The notes: generated by a model from the sequence alone, not told the origin. Shown: positions 24,770 through 32,891, counted from the first letter of the stretch. The stretch: DNA of 64,000 nucleotides from Alphaproteobacteria bacterium (GCA_016125165.1 WGMH01000001.1:310001-374000), one strand, 5' to 3'. Program-made: numbers and translations.

Positions 24770-25345
24770 TCAGCCATGCTGTATCCGCTCTTTTAAGAGA
24801 AACCTTGGCGCTATCCAATTTCTCGGTTTCGGATCGCACGCAATCTTCAACCGAAGTGTGATTTCGTCAACTCTTTGGATATGAGCAAGAATATCAGATG
24901 TCTTGAAGGACGCCCTAGCTACAGGGTTAGTTGAAAGCGTGCGCCAATTTTCAATCGTTGGTTCCTTCCCGCCATACGGAATCCCATGGACGTACTTATT
25001 CCGCGTTTTGGAAAGGCGCTCTATTCGTCCAAACAACAGAATCATGCCATTCTTCTCTGGTCCCGATGGCATTACAAATTGCAAAGTTGCCCGACAAACA
25101 TCTAAGCGCGCTCCGAAGTTGTTAAGAGCGTAGATAATTGCGTGAGCCGCTCCGTGGTTGCCGTCAAGTAGATGACCTAATGTCCAGCATAATTGCCGTT
25201 CTAGAAATGCCCAACGCGCGAGCAATTGACCCATGAGACTCGCGATTTCTGGGTGCTCATCTATCGAATATGTTGTATCGTAAATTTTGAGCCCAGCGTG
25301 CAGCGGGTACCAGGTATTCAACGGTTCAGGATTTTTTGTTGTCAT
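24770..25345 (-). CDS. Putative HEPN-domain RNase, passenger gene
   Basis: A 191-residue, mostly helical protein without signal peptide. The segment LSKTRNKYVHGIPYG contains RNKYVH (Arg115, His120), which fits the catalytic R(N/D/H)x3-4H motif of HEPN ribonucleases. The upstream helices (LLARWAFLERQLCWTLGHLL) match the first long helix of such domains. HEPN proteins cleave RNA in toxin-antitoxin, abortive infection and CRISPR contexts. I infer the family from the motif and helicity only. It is encoded at the end of the IS1595-family element, on the same strand as the transposase and DUF3800 genes; no obvious partner antitoxin is fused to it. Confidence 0.55.
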   Translation of the reverse strand: MTTKNPEPLNTWYPLHAGLKIYDTTYSIDEHPEIASLMGQLLARWAFLERQLCWTLGHLLDGNHGAAHAIIYALNNFGARLDVCRATLQFVMPSGPEKNGMILLFGRIERLSKTRNKYVHGIPYGGKEPTIENWRTLSTNPVARASFKTSDILAHIQRVDEITLRLKIACDPKPRNWIAPRFLLKERIQHG

Positions 25346-25532
25346 GACTCAGCGGAAAAAGAAGCCTGGCAAGAATGCCGAGAAGATTACGCCAAAGAAG
25401 GAAGGCTTGGCGAATCTCGACCTAGATCCTGACGCATGGCCCAAATTCGAGGCGCTGGTGAAGTCCGCCGCGAAGATGGGGCCGAAGCCGCACGGTTCAT
25501 CAAAAGTAAGAAAAAAGGCTGCAAGACCATAG
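25344..25532 (+). CDS. Small basic protein, passenger gene
   Basis: A 62-residue protein starting MTQRKKKPGKNAEK, with a central DPDAWPKFEALVKSAAKMG and a basic tail (SSKVRKKAARP). It lies between the HEPN-like and DUF3800 genes and runs opposite to both. Its start sits at the start codon of the HEPN-like gene, so the two share a divergent promoter region. Highly basic small proteins in this position can be nucleic-acid binding or antitoxin-like; no family is recognised. An in-frame upstream ATG at 25287 is less likely. Confidence 0.45.
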   Translation: MTQRKKKPGKNAEKITPKKEGLANLDLDPDAWPKFEALVKSAAKMGPKPHGSSKVRKKAARP

Positions 25533-25534
25533 GC

Positions 25535-26371
25535 CTACTTGAACAACATGCTTCCCGGCTTCTGCGTTAGGCTGTCAGACACCACGATGCCTCCGCGTTC
25601 TCTCCCACTAGCTTCTTTGTAGCGGTATTGAAGGTTCCTTAGCCGGGTTGCGTACCTACTTTTTATCAGCCGATATTGAGGTCGAACGTGCAGATTGACC
25701 ATATGGCCGCTGCAATACGAAAATGCGGCTAACGGAAACAGAAGACCGGAAGCCACCACATCGGCAATCTGAAGCATGGCGTGGTTATCGCTATGTGCGA
25801 ACGTAGGAAGCTCTACAATTCGGTCTATAGCGTCGCCTGAGAATCTGAACTTCTGCGTAAAGAGGGAGTGCGCGACCTCTGCATTGAGCGATTTTCTGCG
25901 ACTGTCAAGAACAATGAATCCGATGTCATCTGTTGCCCTAAGAAATTCCTGAAAGGTTGTCGCGACAGATTGGATCGAGAAAGTGTAAATCGCCTTCCCG
26001 TCTATTGGGCTTCCAATTCCCTTCACCCAAACCCTTCCGAGCGTTTGAGCATTGTTATCCTCCAGAATTTTGAATACCCCGTCAAAAAATCCGAATGTAT
26101 GCCTTATGAGATTTCGGTTCCCGTGCGCAACGTTATGCCGAAGCTGGCTTCCTTTGATTTCCGCCAAAATTCCGCTGAGAAAATATCTACGATCTGACGG
26201 AAATAAATTCGGGAAATATTTCTGCTTCAACGTAAGAAATTGTTCCGTGACAGAATGTAGCCTGGAATAGTCGATCATCAGTCCTGCAAAAACGAGAACG
26301 GGCTGAATTGAAGAATTTGTGGATGCCAACATCCCCGTACAACCAGATTCATCGACATAACAAATTTTCAT
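25535..26371 (-). CDS. DUF3800 domain protein, passenger gene
   Basis: A 278-residue protein opening with MKICYVDESGCTG, the D-E-S-G signature of DUF3800, and later HAMLQIADVVASG, the second conserved acidic segment. The spacing of acidic residues suggests an RNase H-like nuclease fold, and DUF3800 genes are frequent in defence islands and mobile elements, but activity has not been shown for this type. It lies between the small basic-protein gene and the transposase gene. Low GC content compared with the host genes supports acquisition from elsewhere. Confidence 0.8.
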   Translation of the reverse strand: MKICYVDESGCTGMLASTNSSIQPVLVFAGLMIDYSRLHSVTEQFLTLKQKYFPNLFPSDRRYFLSGILAEIKGSQLRHNVAHGNRNLIRHTFGFFDGVFKILEDNNAQTLGRVWVKGIGSPIDGKAIYTFSIQSVATTFQEFLRATDDIGFIVLDSRRKSLNAEVAHSLFTQKFRFSGDAIDRIVELPTFAHSDNHAMLQIADVVASGLLFPLAAFSYCSGHMVNLHVRPQYRLIKSRYATRLRNLQYRYKEASGRERGGIVVSDSLTQKPGSMLFK

Positions 26372-26388
26372 GCATGCCCCAGAAACAA

Positions 26389-26414
26389 CTACGGCCCCGA
26401 TTAAGGGGCCGTAG
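26389..26414 (-). terminator. Stem-loop between transposase and DUF3800 genes
   Basis: CTACGGCCCC and GGGGCCGTAG form a perfect ten-pair stem around GATTAA. On the minus strand a T-rich stretch (TTGTTT) follows, so it may end transposase transcripts or insulate the DUF3800 gene. The remaining bases up to 26627 are AT-rich with no gene seen. Confidence 0.55.
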
Positions 26415-26627
26415 GATTTGCCGCCCAGTTTCCCGGTTCGGCCTTAGCTGTCTTAGTGAGCTTAAGATGGAGGGAAGGCATTGATAAATCAAGAACACAA
26501 TTTTTTGCTAATGTAACCAATGGGTTATTGACGGAACCGTCAATATGGCGACCTCTTCTTGGGATGCGTGATGGAGTTCCGGGGACTGCCTCCGCTGCGC
26601 CATTTTAAGAACGCTTTTGCCTTCTGC

Positions 26628-27569
26628 TCAGCCGTTCGTGGCTCGGTCAACCCGCCGATAAGTAAGGCGCTTCCCGACAATGCCCTGCAAGGCCTTCGTG
26701 GCGCGCTCGCTATCGTTCACACCAAGGGCTGAACGTTCATTGTGCCTGAAATCGAATTCGGCCAAATAACGCTTCAGGTGCGCCTCGCTGACATGATGGT
26801 ACGTGCCGACAATCCCGCGCTTTAGTGTGGCGAAGTAGCTTTCAACCGTGTTGCTGTGGGCATCGCCGCGCACATATTCGCCAGCGCCGTGATCGACCAT
26901 TTCATGACGGGCAAACTCTTTGCCCATCGCCATGTAACCGCCCGCCGTATCGGTCATGAGGGATGATTTGCGGCTCACTTGCTTCATGACTACGGGGCGG
27001 AGGGTCTTACCGGCCACATTGGCGATATGATCCGAACGGGCACGACCGCCGCGCTCAATCAACGTGTGGGCGATCATCTTGCCCTTGCCGCCGATGTTGC
27101 CTTTTGTGCGCTTGTTGCGGTGCTTGTTCTTCTCTTTGCCGCCAATGTAGGTGGTATCGGCTTCAACAATCATGCCTTCGCCGCCTAGCGGGCCAACCTT
27201 GCCTTTGAGCGGCGCCATGGCCTCGCGCAAACGATGGCACATGAACCACGCGCTTTTGTACGTGATCCCCAGCATGCGGTGCATTTGATGGGCGCTCATA
27301 CCCTTCTTTGAGGCGCAAAGCAGGAAGGCGGCCATGAGCCACTTGTTCAGCGGAATGTGCGAGCGCTCAAAGACCGTTCCGACCTGTACTGTGAATTGCT
27401 TACGGCAAGCGTTGCACTGGTAGTAGCCTTCGCGGCCCGTGATAGGGCTGGACTCATCAGCTACCCCGCAATACCCGCATACGCGGCCATCGGCCCACAG
27501 AAGCGCCTCAAGCCATGCACGGGCTTTCTGAGGGTCTTGGAAAATCTTGTTGTTGAGCGGGTCGGCCAT
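26628..27569 (-). CDS. IS1595-family transposase (ISXO2-like)
   Basis: A 313-residue transposase. The N-terminal zinc ribbon has CGYCGVAD and YQCNACRKQFTVQVGT, four cysteines. The DDE-type catalytic domain begins with EADTTYIGGKEKNKH, continues with LMTDTAGGY and ends with GDAHSNTVESYFATLKRGIVGTYHHVSEAHLKRYLAEFDFRHNER, which includes the ISXO2 pattern with Asn/His in place of the last Glu in the typical way. It is full length. It lies at the right end of the element, 45 bases inside the terminal repeat. Confidence 0.93.
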   Translation of the reverse strand: MADPLNNKIFQDPQKARAWLEALLWADGRVCGYCGVADESSPITGREGYYQCNACRKQFTVQVGTVFERSHIPLNKWLMAAFLLCASKKGMSAHQMHRMLGITYKSAWFMCHRLREAMAPLKGKVGPLGGEGMIVEADTTYIGGKEKNKHRNKRTKGNIGGKGKMIAHTLIERGGRARSDHIANVAGKTLRPVVMKQVSRKSSLMTDTAGGYMAMGKEFARHEMVDHGAGEYVRGDAHSNTVESYFATLKRGIVGTYHHVSEAHLKRYLAEFDFRHNERSALGVNDSERATKALQGIVGKRLTYRRVDRATNG

Positions 27570-27613
27570 GGTCTAGTTCCTTCGTTCTGGAACCAGATAT
27601 AGGCACTCAGGAC

Positions 27614-27637
27614 TGCTGAGTCAAGTATATAATTCCC
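27614..27637 (-). repeat. Right terminal inverted repeat of the IS1595-family element
   Basis: On the minus strand it begins GGGAATTATA and ends GACTCAGCA. It is followed on the plus strand by the second CCCACAAG target copy (27638-27645). Confidence 0.9.
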
Positions 27638-27653
27638 CCCACAAGGGGGAGGT
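27638..27653. repeat. Right half of the palindromic repeat interrupted by the element
   Basis: CCCACAAG (target duplication) plus GGGGAGGT. With the left half (24614-24626) it rebuilds the ACCTCCCC ... GGGGGAGGT palindrome. The G-rich arm ends two bases before an ATG of the DUF559 gene. Confidence 0.75.
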
Positions 27654-27675
27654 CATGCAAGACATTGGAGCGTCG

Positions 27676-28065
27676 ATGCGGCGCAGATTGAAAGTAGGAA
27701 CGATCGCGCGAGCGCGCCAATTGCGCGACGGCAAACCTGAAACGGAAGGCCTGCTTTGGTGGAAGTTGCGGGAAGCAAACCGAGACGGATATCATTTTCG
27801 CCGGCAGGTTCCTCTTCACGGATACTTTCTGGATTTTGCCGAGCACAGTGCGAAGCTTGCAATCGAACTTGACGGCAGGCAGCACGATGAGGCCCATCAG
27901 CGCAAGCACGACGCGAAACGTGACGAGGTGATTGCCAAAGAGGGCTATCATGTGCTGCGGTTCTGGAACGATGAAGTCCGGCGAAATCTCGATGGCGTTG
28001 TCGAGGCTATCCTTCGCAATGTTGATCAGCGTCGCCCCCGCCTCGCACAGCAGGAACGTCATTAG
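27676..28065 (+). CDS. DUF559 endonuclease-like protein
   Basis: About 129 residues of the DUF559 family, a Vsr/restriction-endonuclease-like fold. Recognisable blocks are ARARQLRDGKPETEGLLWWKLREA, FRRQVPLHGYFLDFAEHSAKLAIELDGRQHDE (with the acidic and Q-x-H catalytic-type residues) and YHVLRFWNDEVRRNLDGVVEAI. The biological role of stand-alone DUF559 proteins is unknown. ATG at 27676 has GGAG five bases upstream. An in-frame ATG at 27655 directly abuts the palindromic repeat, whose G-rich arm could serve as its ribosome binding site. It is followed nine bases later by the OPT transporter gene. Confidence 0.85.
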   Translation: MRRRLKVGTIARARQLRDGKPETEGLLWWKLREANRDGYHFRRQVPLHGYFLDFAEHSAKLAIELDGRQHDEAHQRKHDAKRDEVIAKEGYHVLRFWNDEVRRNLDGVVEAILRNVDQRRPRLAQQERH

Positions 28066-28074
28066 GATATCCCC

Positions 28075-30000
28075 ATGAAAGAACTCACCCTGCGCGGCCT
28101 CGTTCTTGGCGCGCTCATCACCTTCGTGTTCACCGCGGCCAACACCTATCTGGGGCTGAAGGTGGGGCTGACCTTTGCCACCTCCATTCCCGCCGCCGTG
28201 ATCTCGATGGCGGTGCTTTCGTTCCTGCGCGGGGCGACGATCCTCGAAAACAACATCGTGCAGACGGTGGCGAGCGCGGCGGGCGCGCTGTCGTCCATCA
28301 TCTTTGTGCTGCCCGGCCTTGTGATTGTGGGCTGGTGGACAGGCTTCGATTTCTGGACATCGTTTCTTGTGTGCGCCAGTGGCGGCATCATCGGCGTGCT
28401 GTTCACGATCCCCTTGCGCCGCGCCATGGTGGTGCACACCGATCTTCCCTATCCCGAAGGCGTTGCCGCTGCCGAAGTTCTGAAAGTGGGTTCCGATGTG
28501 CGCACCGCCGAAGCGGGCGACAAGGATGCGCGCGCAGGATTGATGGCGGTGATCTGGGGCGCGATTGCTTCGGCAGGCGTGGCCATATTGGCCGCAACTC
28601 AAATTGCCGCCGCCGAGGTGTCGAACTATTTCCGCGTGGGCAAAGGTGCCAGCGGTTATGATCTCAGCATCTCGCTGGCGCTGTTCGGCGCGGGGCATCT
28701 GGTCGGCATCTCGGTGGGCGTGGCGCTGCTCGCAGGCATTGCCATCGCCTGGGTGGGCGCGGTGCCGATCCTCACATCCCTGACGCCGTTCCCGGCCGGC
28801 ACATCCATCGAGGATTTCGCGGTGACGGTGTGGCGCACGCAGGTGCGCTTCATGGGCGCGGGCGCGATTGCGATTTCCGCATTGTGGACATTGGCGAAGC
28901 TCGCCAAACCCGTCGTGACGGGCCTTGTTTCGACACTGGCTTCGGCGCGCGGCGGCAGCAGCGTGGCGACCACGGACCGTGATCTTTCGCCGGTGCAGAT
29001 CGCGCTTTGGACCATCGGCTGTCTTGCGGTGGTGGCGTGGCTTGCCGTGCGCTTCGTTGCAGGAACGCCGCTGGAAGGCGACAGCGCACTGCTAACCGTT
29101 ATCACGCTGTTCTTCGTGGTGGTGGGCGGCTTTCTGGTTTCGGCAATCTGCGGCTATCTGGCGGGACTTGTCGGCTCGACCAATTCGCCGATTTCCGGCG
29201 TCGGCATTCTGGCGATCCTGCTCTATGCCTCGCTGCTCGGCGCGCTGGTGCCGATGGCCAATGGCGATCCCAAAGCACTGATCGCGTTCGCGCTGTTCAC
29301 GCTCTCCATCGTGTTTGCGGCGGCGACGACATCGAACGACAATCTTCAGGATCTGAAGACCGGGCAGCTTGTGGGCGCGGCACCTTGGGCGCAGCAGCTG
29401 GCGCTGATCGTGGGCGTGATCGCGGGCGCGGTCATCATTCCGCCGGTGCTCGATCTTCTGGCGCGCGCCTATGGTTTTGCCGGGCAAACAGTGGCGGTTT
29501 CTGCAAGCCCCCTCGCCGCGCCACAGGCGGTGCTGATCTCCGCGCTGGCGCAAGGCGTTCTGGGTGCCAACCTCAACTGGACCATGCTCGGCATCGGCGC
29601 GTTGATCGGCATTAGTGTCATTCTCGTCGATGAAATTCTGGGCGCGCGGAAGATGCTGCGCCTGCCGCCACTGGGCGTCTGCATCGGCATCTATCTGCCG
29701 ATGGGCGCAAGCCTGCCGGTGGTGTTCGGCGCGCTCGCCAGCGTCTGGTTCAAGGCGCGCGCGAAGAAAGGCAGCAACCCTGAAAAAGCCGAACAGCGCG
29801 GTGTGCTGGTGGCATCGGGCCTGATCGTGGGCGAAAGCCTGTTCGGCGTGGCGCTGGCCGCGGTGATCGTGGCGACGGGCAAGGATGCACCGCTCGCGCT
29901 TGTGGGCGCAGATTTCGCGGCCGCGCCGTGGATCGGCGTTGCGGTATTCCTTGCGCTGGTGGCGGCGCTCTATCGCTGGGCGCTTAAGTCAGCGGCGTGA
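28075..30000 (+). CDS. OPT family oligopeptide transporter
   Basis: A 641-residue inner-membrane transporter with about 14-16 hydrophobic segments. The OPT hallmarks are the N-terminal TLRGLVLGALITFVFTAANTYLGLKVGLTFATSIPAAV and, after the second hairpin, HTDLPYPEGVAAAEVLKVG. The NSPISGVGILAILLYA motif is found in the second half. OPT proteins import peptides or metal-chelates using the proton gradient; substrate not predictable. The final 31 bases overlap the convergent lyase gene. Confidence 0.92.
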   Translation: MKELTLRGLVLGALITFVFTAANTYLGLKVGLTFATSIPAAVISMAVLSFLRGATILENNIVQTVASAAGALSSIIFVLPGLVIVGWWTGFDFWTSFLVCASGGIIGVLFTIPLRRAMVVHTDLPYPEGVAAAEVLKVGSDVRTAEAGDKDARAGLMAVIWGAIASAGVAILAATQIAAAEVSNYFRVGKGASGYDLSISLALFGAGHLVGISVGVALLAGIAIAWVGAVPILTSLTPFPAGTSIEDFAVTVWRTQVRFMGAGAIAISALWTLAKLAKPVVTGLVSTLASARGGSSVATTDRDLSPVQIALWTIGCLAVVAWLAVRFVAGTPLEGDSALLTVITLFFVVVGGFLVSAICGYLAGLVGSTNSPISGVGILAILLYASLLGALVPMANGDPKALIAFALFTLSIVFAAATTSNDNLQDLKTGQLVGAAPWAQQLALIVGVIAGAVIIPPVLDLLARAYGFAGQTVAVSASPLAAPQAVLISALAQGVLGANLNWTMLGIGALIGISVILVDEILGARKMLRLPPLGVCIGIYLPMGASLPVVFGALASVWFKARAKKGSNPEKAEQRGVLVASGLIVGESLFGVALAAVIVATGKDAPLALVGADFAAAPWIGVAVFLALVAALYRWALKSAA

Positions 30001-30875
30001 CATTCGTTCTTTGCGGAAAGCTGTTTCGCCAGCATCAGAACATGCTCGGCCTGCTTCAGATGCGGGGCATCGAGCATCTTTCCATCGAGTGACGCAACGC
30101 CGGTTGCGCCCGCAAAGGCCGCGACGACTTTATTAGCATGTTCGATATCGGCGGCTGATGGGGTGAAGGCGGCGTTGATCGGTGCCACCTGATCGGGATG
30201 GATGGCGAGCATGCCGGTGAAGCCTTCGCGCTGCGCTGCGCGCGCGGCGCGTTCGAGCCCGGCCATGTCACGGAAATCGGCGTGCAGCGTTTCGATGGCA
30301 TCGACACAAGCCGCCTTCGCCGCCAGCAGCACCATTGCGCGCACCATCTTGTGAATGAACAGAAACTCGCCGTTTTCATCGCGGTTGATGGAAGCGCCGA
30401 GGGCTGCGGCAAGATCTTCAGCGCCCCAGCTCATGGCGGCGAGGCGTGGCGGACAGGCGCGGTAATCCTGCAGTGACAATACCGCCGCCGGCGTTTCGGT
30501 GGCCACCGGCAACAGCTTGATGGCGCCCGGCGCGATGCCTGCATCTGTTTCGAGCGTGAGCAGGTGGGCGTTGATGATGTGCAGCGCCTGCGGGCCATCC
30601 GGCTTCGGGATCACCAAGCCCGCAGGATTCGATGCGGTGACCGCCTCGATGTCTTTCAGGAAATCCGCGCTGCCGAGCGGATTGACGCGCACCCAGATCG
30701 CTTGCGGATGCTTCTCTTTCAGAAATTCGCGCACCAGCCCGCGCGCGGTTTCGCGATTCTGCGGCGCGACGGAATCTTCGAGATCGAGGATCAGCGCGTC
30801 GGCGGGCGACGATTTCGCCTTGGCGAGCTTCTTCTCGCTGTCGGCCGGCACGAAGAGTAGCGAGCGGAGGATCAT
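29970..30875 (-). CDS. CitE-like HpcH/HpaI family CoA-ester lyase or thioesterase
   Basis: A 301-residue TIM-barrel enzyme. RSLLFVPADSEKKLAKA, ALILDLEDSVAPQNRETAR and WVRVNPLGSADFLKDIEAV match the CitE-like / (3S)-malyl-CoA lyase or thioesterase group; the metal-binding acidic residues are in LEDSVAP, ATETPAAV (Glu) and SWGAEDLAAALG. These enzymes cleave citryl-CoA, malyl-CoA or methylmalyl-CoA. A MaoC-family dehydratase is encoded upstream on the same strand, a pairing that fits a C4-C5 CoA-ester pathway, but a vapBC module lies between them. One base separates its start from the vapC stop. Confidence 0.88.
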   Translation of the reverse strand: MILRSLLFVPADSEKKLAKAKSSPADALILDLEDSVAPQNRETARGLVREFLKEKHPQAIWVRVNPLGSADFLKDIEAVTASNPAGLVIPKPDGPQALHIINAHLLTLETDAGIAPGAIKLLPVATETPAAVLSLQDYRACPPRLAAMSWGAEDLAAALGASINRDENGEFLFIHKMVRAMVLLAAKAACVDAIETLHADFRDMAGLERAARAAQREGFTGMLAIHPDQVAPINAAFTPSAADIEHANKVVAAFAGATGVASLDGKMLDAPHLKQAEHVLMLAKQLSAKNECHAADLSAQR

Positions 30876-30876
30876 C

Positions 30877-31248
30877 TCAGGTCAATCCAGCGGCAGCGAT
30901 GCCAAGGCGTTGTGCCACGGACTTTAGCCGCTTGTCGCGTGTCCAAAGCGCGGCGCCGGACGTCAATACCGTCGAAGCCAGCAAGTGCACTTCGACATAC
31001 CCGATTCCGCCGCCAATCAATTTGTGGCGTTCGATAAACTCAAGAACCTCCGAGTCCGTTGCTGTATCCGCGTGAGCCAGTTGGGAGAGCGATTGCAATA
31101 TCACGTCGCGGGGATTGAGGTGACCAAGTGCGATTTCGCCAATCACATGGGGATGGATGAGAAGCTGGTTTCCGCCGAGAAGCCGATCCATGTCTTTCAC
31201 GCCAGCCCTCAGGTGATCCACCCACACCGACGTGTCGGCCAGAATCAT
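30877..31248 (-). CDS. vapC: VapC-type PIN-domain toxin
   Basis: A 123-residue PIN-domain ribonuclease: MILADTSVWVDHLR (first Asp), HPHVIGEIALG (Glu), GIGYVEVHLLAST (acidic pair position, Glu present) and ALWTRDKRLKSVAQRLG (last Asp). VapC toxins cut tRNA or rRNA and are blocked by VapB. It overlaps vapB by four bases (ATGA) and lies one base ahead of the CitE-like lyase gene, so it is read in the same transcript. Confidence 0.9.
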   Translation of the reverse strand: MILADTSVWVDHLRAGVKDMDRLLGGNQLLIHPHVIGEIALGHLNPRDVILQSLSQLAHADTATDSEVLEFIERHKLIGGGIGYVEVHLLASTVLTSGAALWTRDKRLKSVAQRLGIAAAGLT

Positions 31249-31442
31249 GACTTTCCGAAACGCCGCCGAGGCGGCGCCTTCAGCCTTGGCTGTGTGCCGC
31301 CCAAAAGCGCCAGACGCCGCGCCGCCTCGCGCTCGATCAGCGCTTTCAGGGCTGTGTTCACCAAGGCCGACTTTTCCTTGATGCCGGTATACTTTTCGGC
31401 ATCGGCAAGCAGCGCATCGTCAAATGTTACGGTGGTCCGCAT
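31245..31442 (-). CDS. vapB: VapB-type ribbon-helix-helix antitoxin
   Basis: A 65-residue protein: MRTTVTFDDALLADAEKYTG forms the RHH strand and first helix, KSALVNTALKALIEREAARRL the second helix, and the basic tail (RLKAPPRRRFGKS) would occupy the VapC active site. It binds DNA as a dimer and represses its own operon. ATG at 31442 follows GGAGGAATTG. A matching inverted repeat is found just upstream. Confidence 0.9.
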   Translation of the reverse strand: MRTTVTFDDALLADAEKYTGIKEKSALVNTALKALIEREAARRLALLGGTQPRLKAPPRRRFGKS

Positions 31443-31454
31443 CAATTCCTCCGA

Positions 31455-31480
31455 GCATCAAAAATAGCATCATTTGATGC
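31455..31480 (-). promoter_or_regulatory. Inverted repeat upstream of vapBC, candidate VapB operator
   Basis: GCATCAAA and TTTGATGC form an eight-base inverted repeat with a ten-base AT-rich spacer, 13 bases upstream of the vapB start codon. Location and symmetry fit an RHH-dimer autoregulation site. Confidence 0.55.
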
Positions 31481-31491
31481 GGATTTCAATG

Positions 31492-31950
31492 CTACGCACT
31501 TTCGGTCTTCCGCAGCATCAGGGCCGAGCGCTTGCAGATGGCGACGAGTTCGCCCTTCTGGTTGAAGGCGCGGTGAACGAAAACGACGATACCGTTGTTG
31601 GGGCGCGATTTGCTTGTCCGCAGCTCCAGCACTTCGCTTTCCACGCGCAGCGTGTCGCCGTGGAACACGGGCTTGGGGAAACGCACCTCGTCCATGCCGA
31701 GATTGGCGACTGTGGTGCCGAGCGTCGTTTCGCCGACCGAAATGCCGATCATCAGCCCCAGCGTGAACAGCGAATTGACGATGCGCGTGCCGAATTCGGT
31801 GGTCTTGCCGTATTCCTCATCGAGATGAAGCTGGGCGGGGTTGTGCGTCATCGCCGTGAAGAAGACGTTGTCGGCTTCCGTCACCGTGCGGCGGATCGGA
31901 TGCTGAAACGTCTGACCGACGGAAAATTCTTCGAAATAGAGTCCGGGCAT
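31492..31950 (-). CDS. MaoC family (R)-hydratase / dehydratase
   Basis: A 152-residue hot-dog fold enzyme starting [15 protein letters not shown]. The active-site motif is [26 protein letters not shown] (Asp/Asn and His of the MaoC dyad region), then [21 protein letters not shown]. MaoC enzymes hydrate enoyl-CoA or mesaconyl-type CoA esters. Together with the CitE-like lyase it may form part of a mesaconyl/malyl-CoA route. An in-frame GTG at 31965 is an alternative start. Confidence 0.85.
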   Translation of the reverse strand: MPGLYFEEFSVGQTFQHPIRRTVTEADNVFFTAMTHNPAQLHLDEEYGKTTEFGTRIVNSLFTLGLMIGISVGETTLGTTVANLGMDEVRFPKPVFHGDTLRVESEVLELRTSKSRPNNGIVVFVHRAFNQKGELVAICKRSALMLRKTESA

Positions 31951-32023
31951 GAGCTGGAGCCGCACAGGTGACGGGACTTCTTAGTCCCGATTGCCCCCGT
32001 GAAGCCAGTGCGTTTCAGCCGGC

Positions 32024-32659
32024 TCAGGAAAACCAGCCGTTGCGCACTTTCACCGGCTCGAATTCGCCGGTCTTCTGATCGAGCAATTCCAGGATGCCGT
32101 CGGCGATACCGAAGCGTGCGCCGTCGACCTTTAGCGTTCCGGCGGCCATGCGTTCGGCGATGAAGGGATACTCAAGCAGCCGCGAAACCGAGAGCTTGAC
32201 CGTCTCGCGTTCGGCGTTGGTGGCCTCATCGTCGCCATGGGTGTGTGCGCGTACCTTGTCCACGGCTGGAGCAAGCAGAGATACCCATTCGTTTACAAAG
32301 GGAATGCCCGCAGCCGTTTCCGGGTTGAGCGCGGCCGCCACACCGCCGCATTGGGCATGGCCCATGACCACGATGTTGCGCACCTTCAGCGCGATCACCG
32401 CATAGGCAATGGCGGCACGCGTGCCGAACAGGCCATGATCGGCGGAATGGGGTGGCACAGCCGCAGCGACATTGCGAACCACGAAGAATTCGCCCGGCCT
32501 GGCATTGAAAATCGTTGCAGGATCGGAGCGGGAATCCGAACAGGCAATCAGCAGATATTCCGGCTTCTGGCCCTTGTCGGCGAGTTCGAGGTAGTTCGCG
32601 CGTTCCTGCGGCCAGCGCTTCTTGCGGAACTCCCGATAGCCCCGGATCAATCTTTCCAT
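32024..32659 (-). CDS. Beta-class carbonic anhydrase
   Basis: A 211-residue zinc enzyme. CSDSR (zinc Cys plus Asp-Arg dyad) near residue 40 and GHAQCGG (zinc His and Cys) near residue 100 are complete. It interconverts CO2 and bicarbonate in the cytoplasm, supplying bicarbonate for carboxylations. It lies upstream of the MaoC gene on the same strand with a gap of about 70 bases. Confidence 0.94.
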   Translation of the reverse strand: MERLIRGYREFRKKRWPQERANYLELADKGQKPEYLLIACSDSRSDPATIFNARPGEFFVVRNVAAAVPPHSADHGLFGTRAAIAYAVIALKVRNIVVMGHAQCGGVAAALNPETAAGIPFVNEWVSLLAPAVDKVRAHTHGDDEATNAERETVKLSVSRLLEYPFIAERMAAGTLKVDGARFGIADGILELLDQKTGEFEPVKVRNGWFS

Positions 32660-32891
32660 GTCCCCTACCCATTCCGAGCAACGGGCCGGAGGCTTGCCGC
32701 ATTAAGGACGCAACGTCAAAGGAATAATGCTGCATCGCAGCAACCCCAATCCGTTGTTGCGCTGCGGACGCTCCCGATTATGATGAAAATTCAGGGGAGA
32801 AGCTTGGGCTTCGCCACGATGATGGAGCCGGCACCTGAGAGCGGCTCGTCATGGTGCGCCGGATGCCCGCCGCGGAGTTGCGATAGCGCAC
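32660..32891. other. Intergenic region between divergent carbonic anhydrase and oxidoreductase genes
   Basis: About 230 bases that hold the divergent promoters. No gene, RNA or clear operator is seen. Confidence 0.4.

Larger units (their letters stand above)
24627..27637 (-). mobile_element. IS1595-family element with passenger genes (3,011 bp)
   Basis: The outer ends are 24 bp inverted repeats with two mismatches (24627-24650 and 27614-27637), both beginning GGGA and sharing TACTTGACTCAGCA. The 8 bp CCCACAAG lies directly outside each end (24619-24626 and 27638-27645), the target duplication length known for IS1595. Removing the element and one copy restores a perfect palindrome of the local repeat family. 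Inside are an IS1595-type transposase (26628-27569), a DUF3800 gene, a short basic-protein gene and a HEPN-like gene. The passenger part is visibly richer in A+T than the flanks. The intact ends, clean duplication and full-length transposase suggest recent insertion. Confidence 0.9.
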
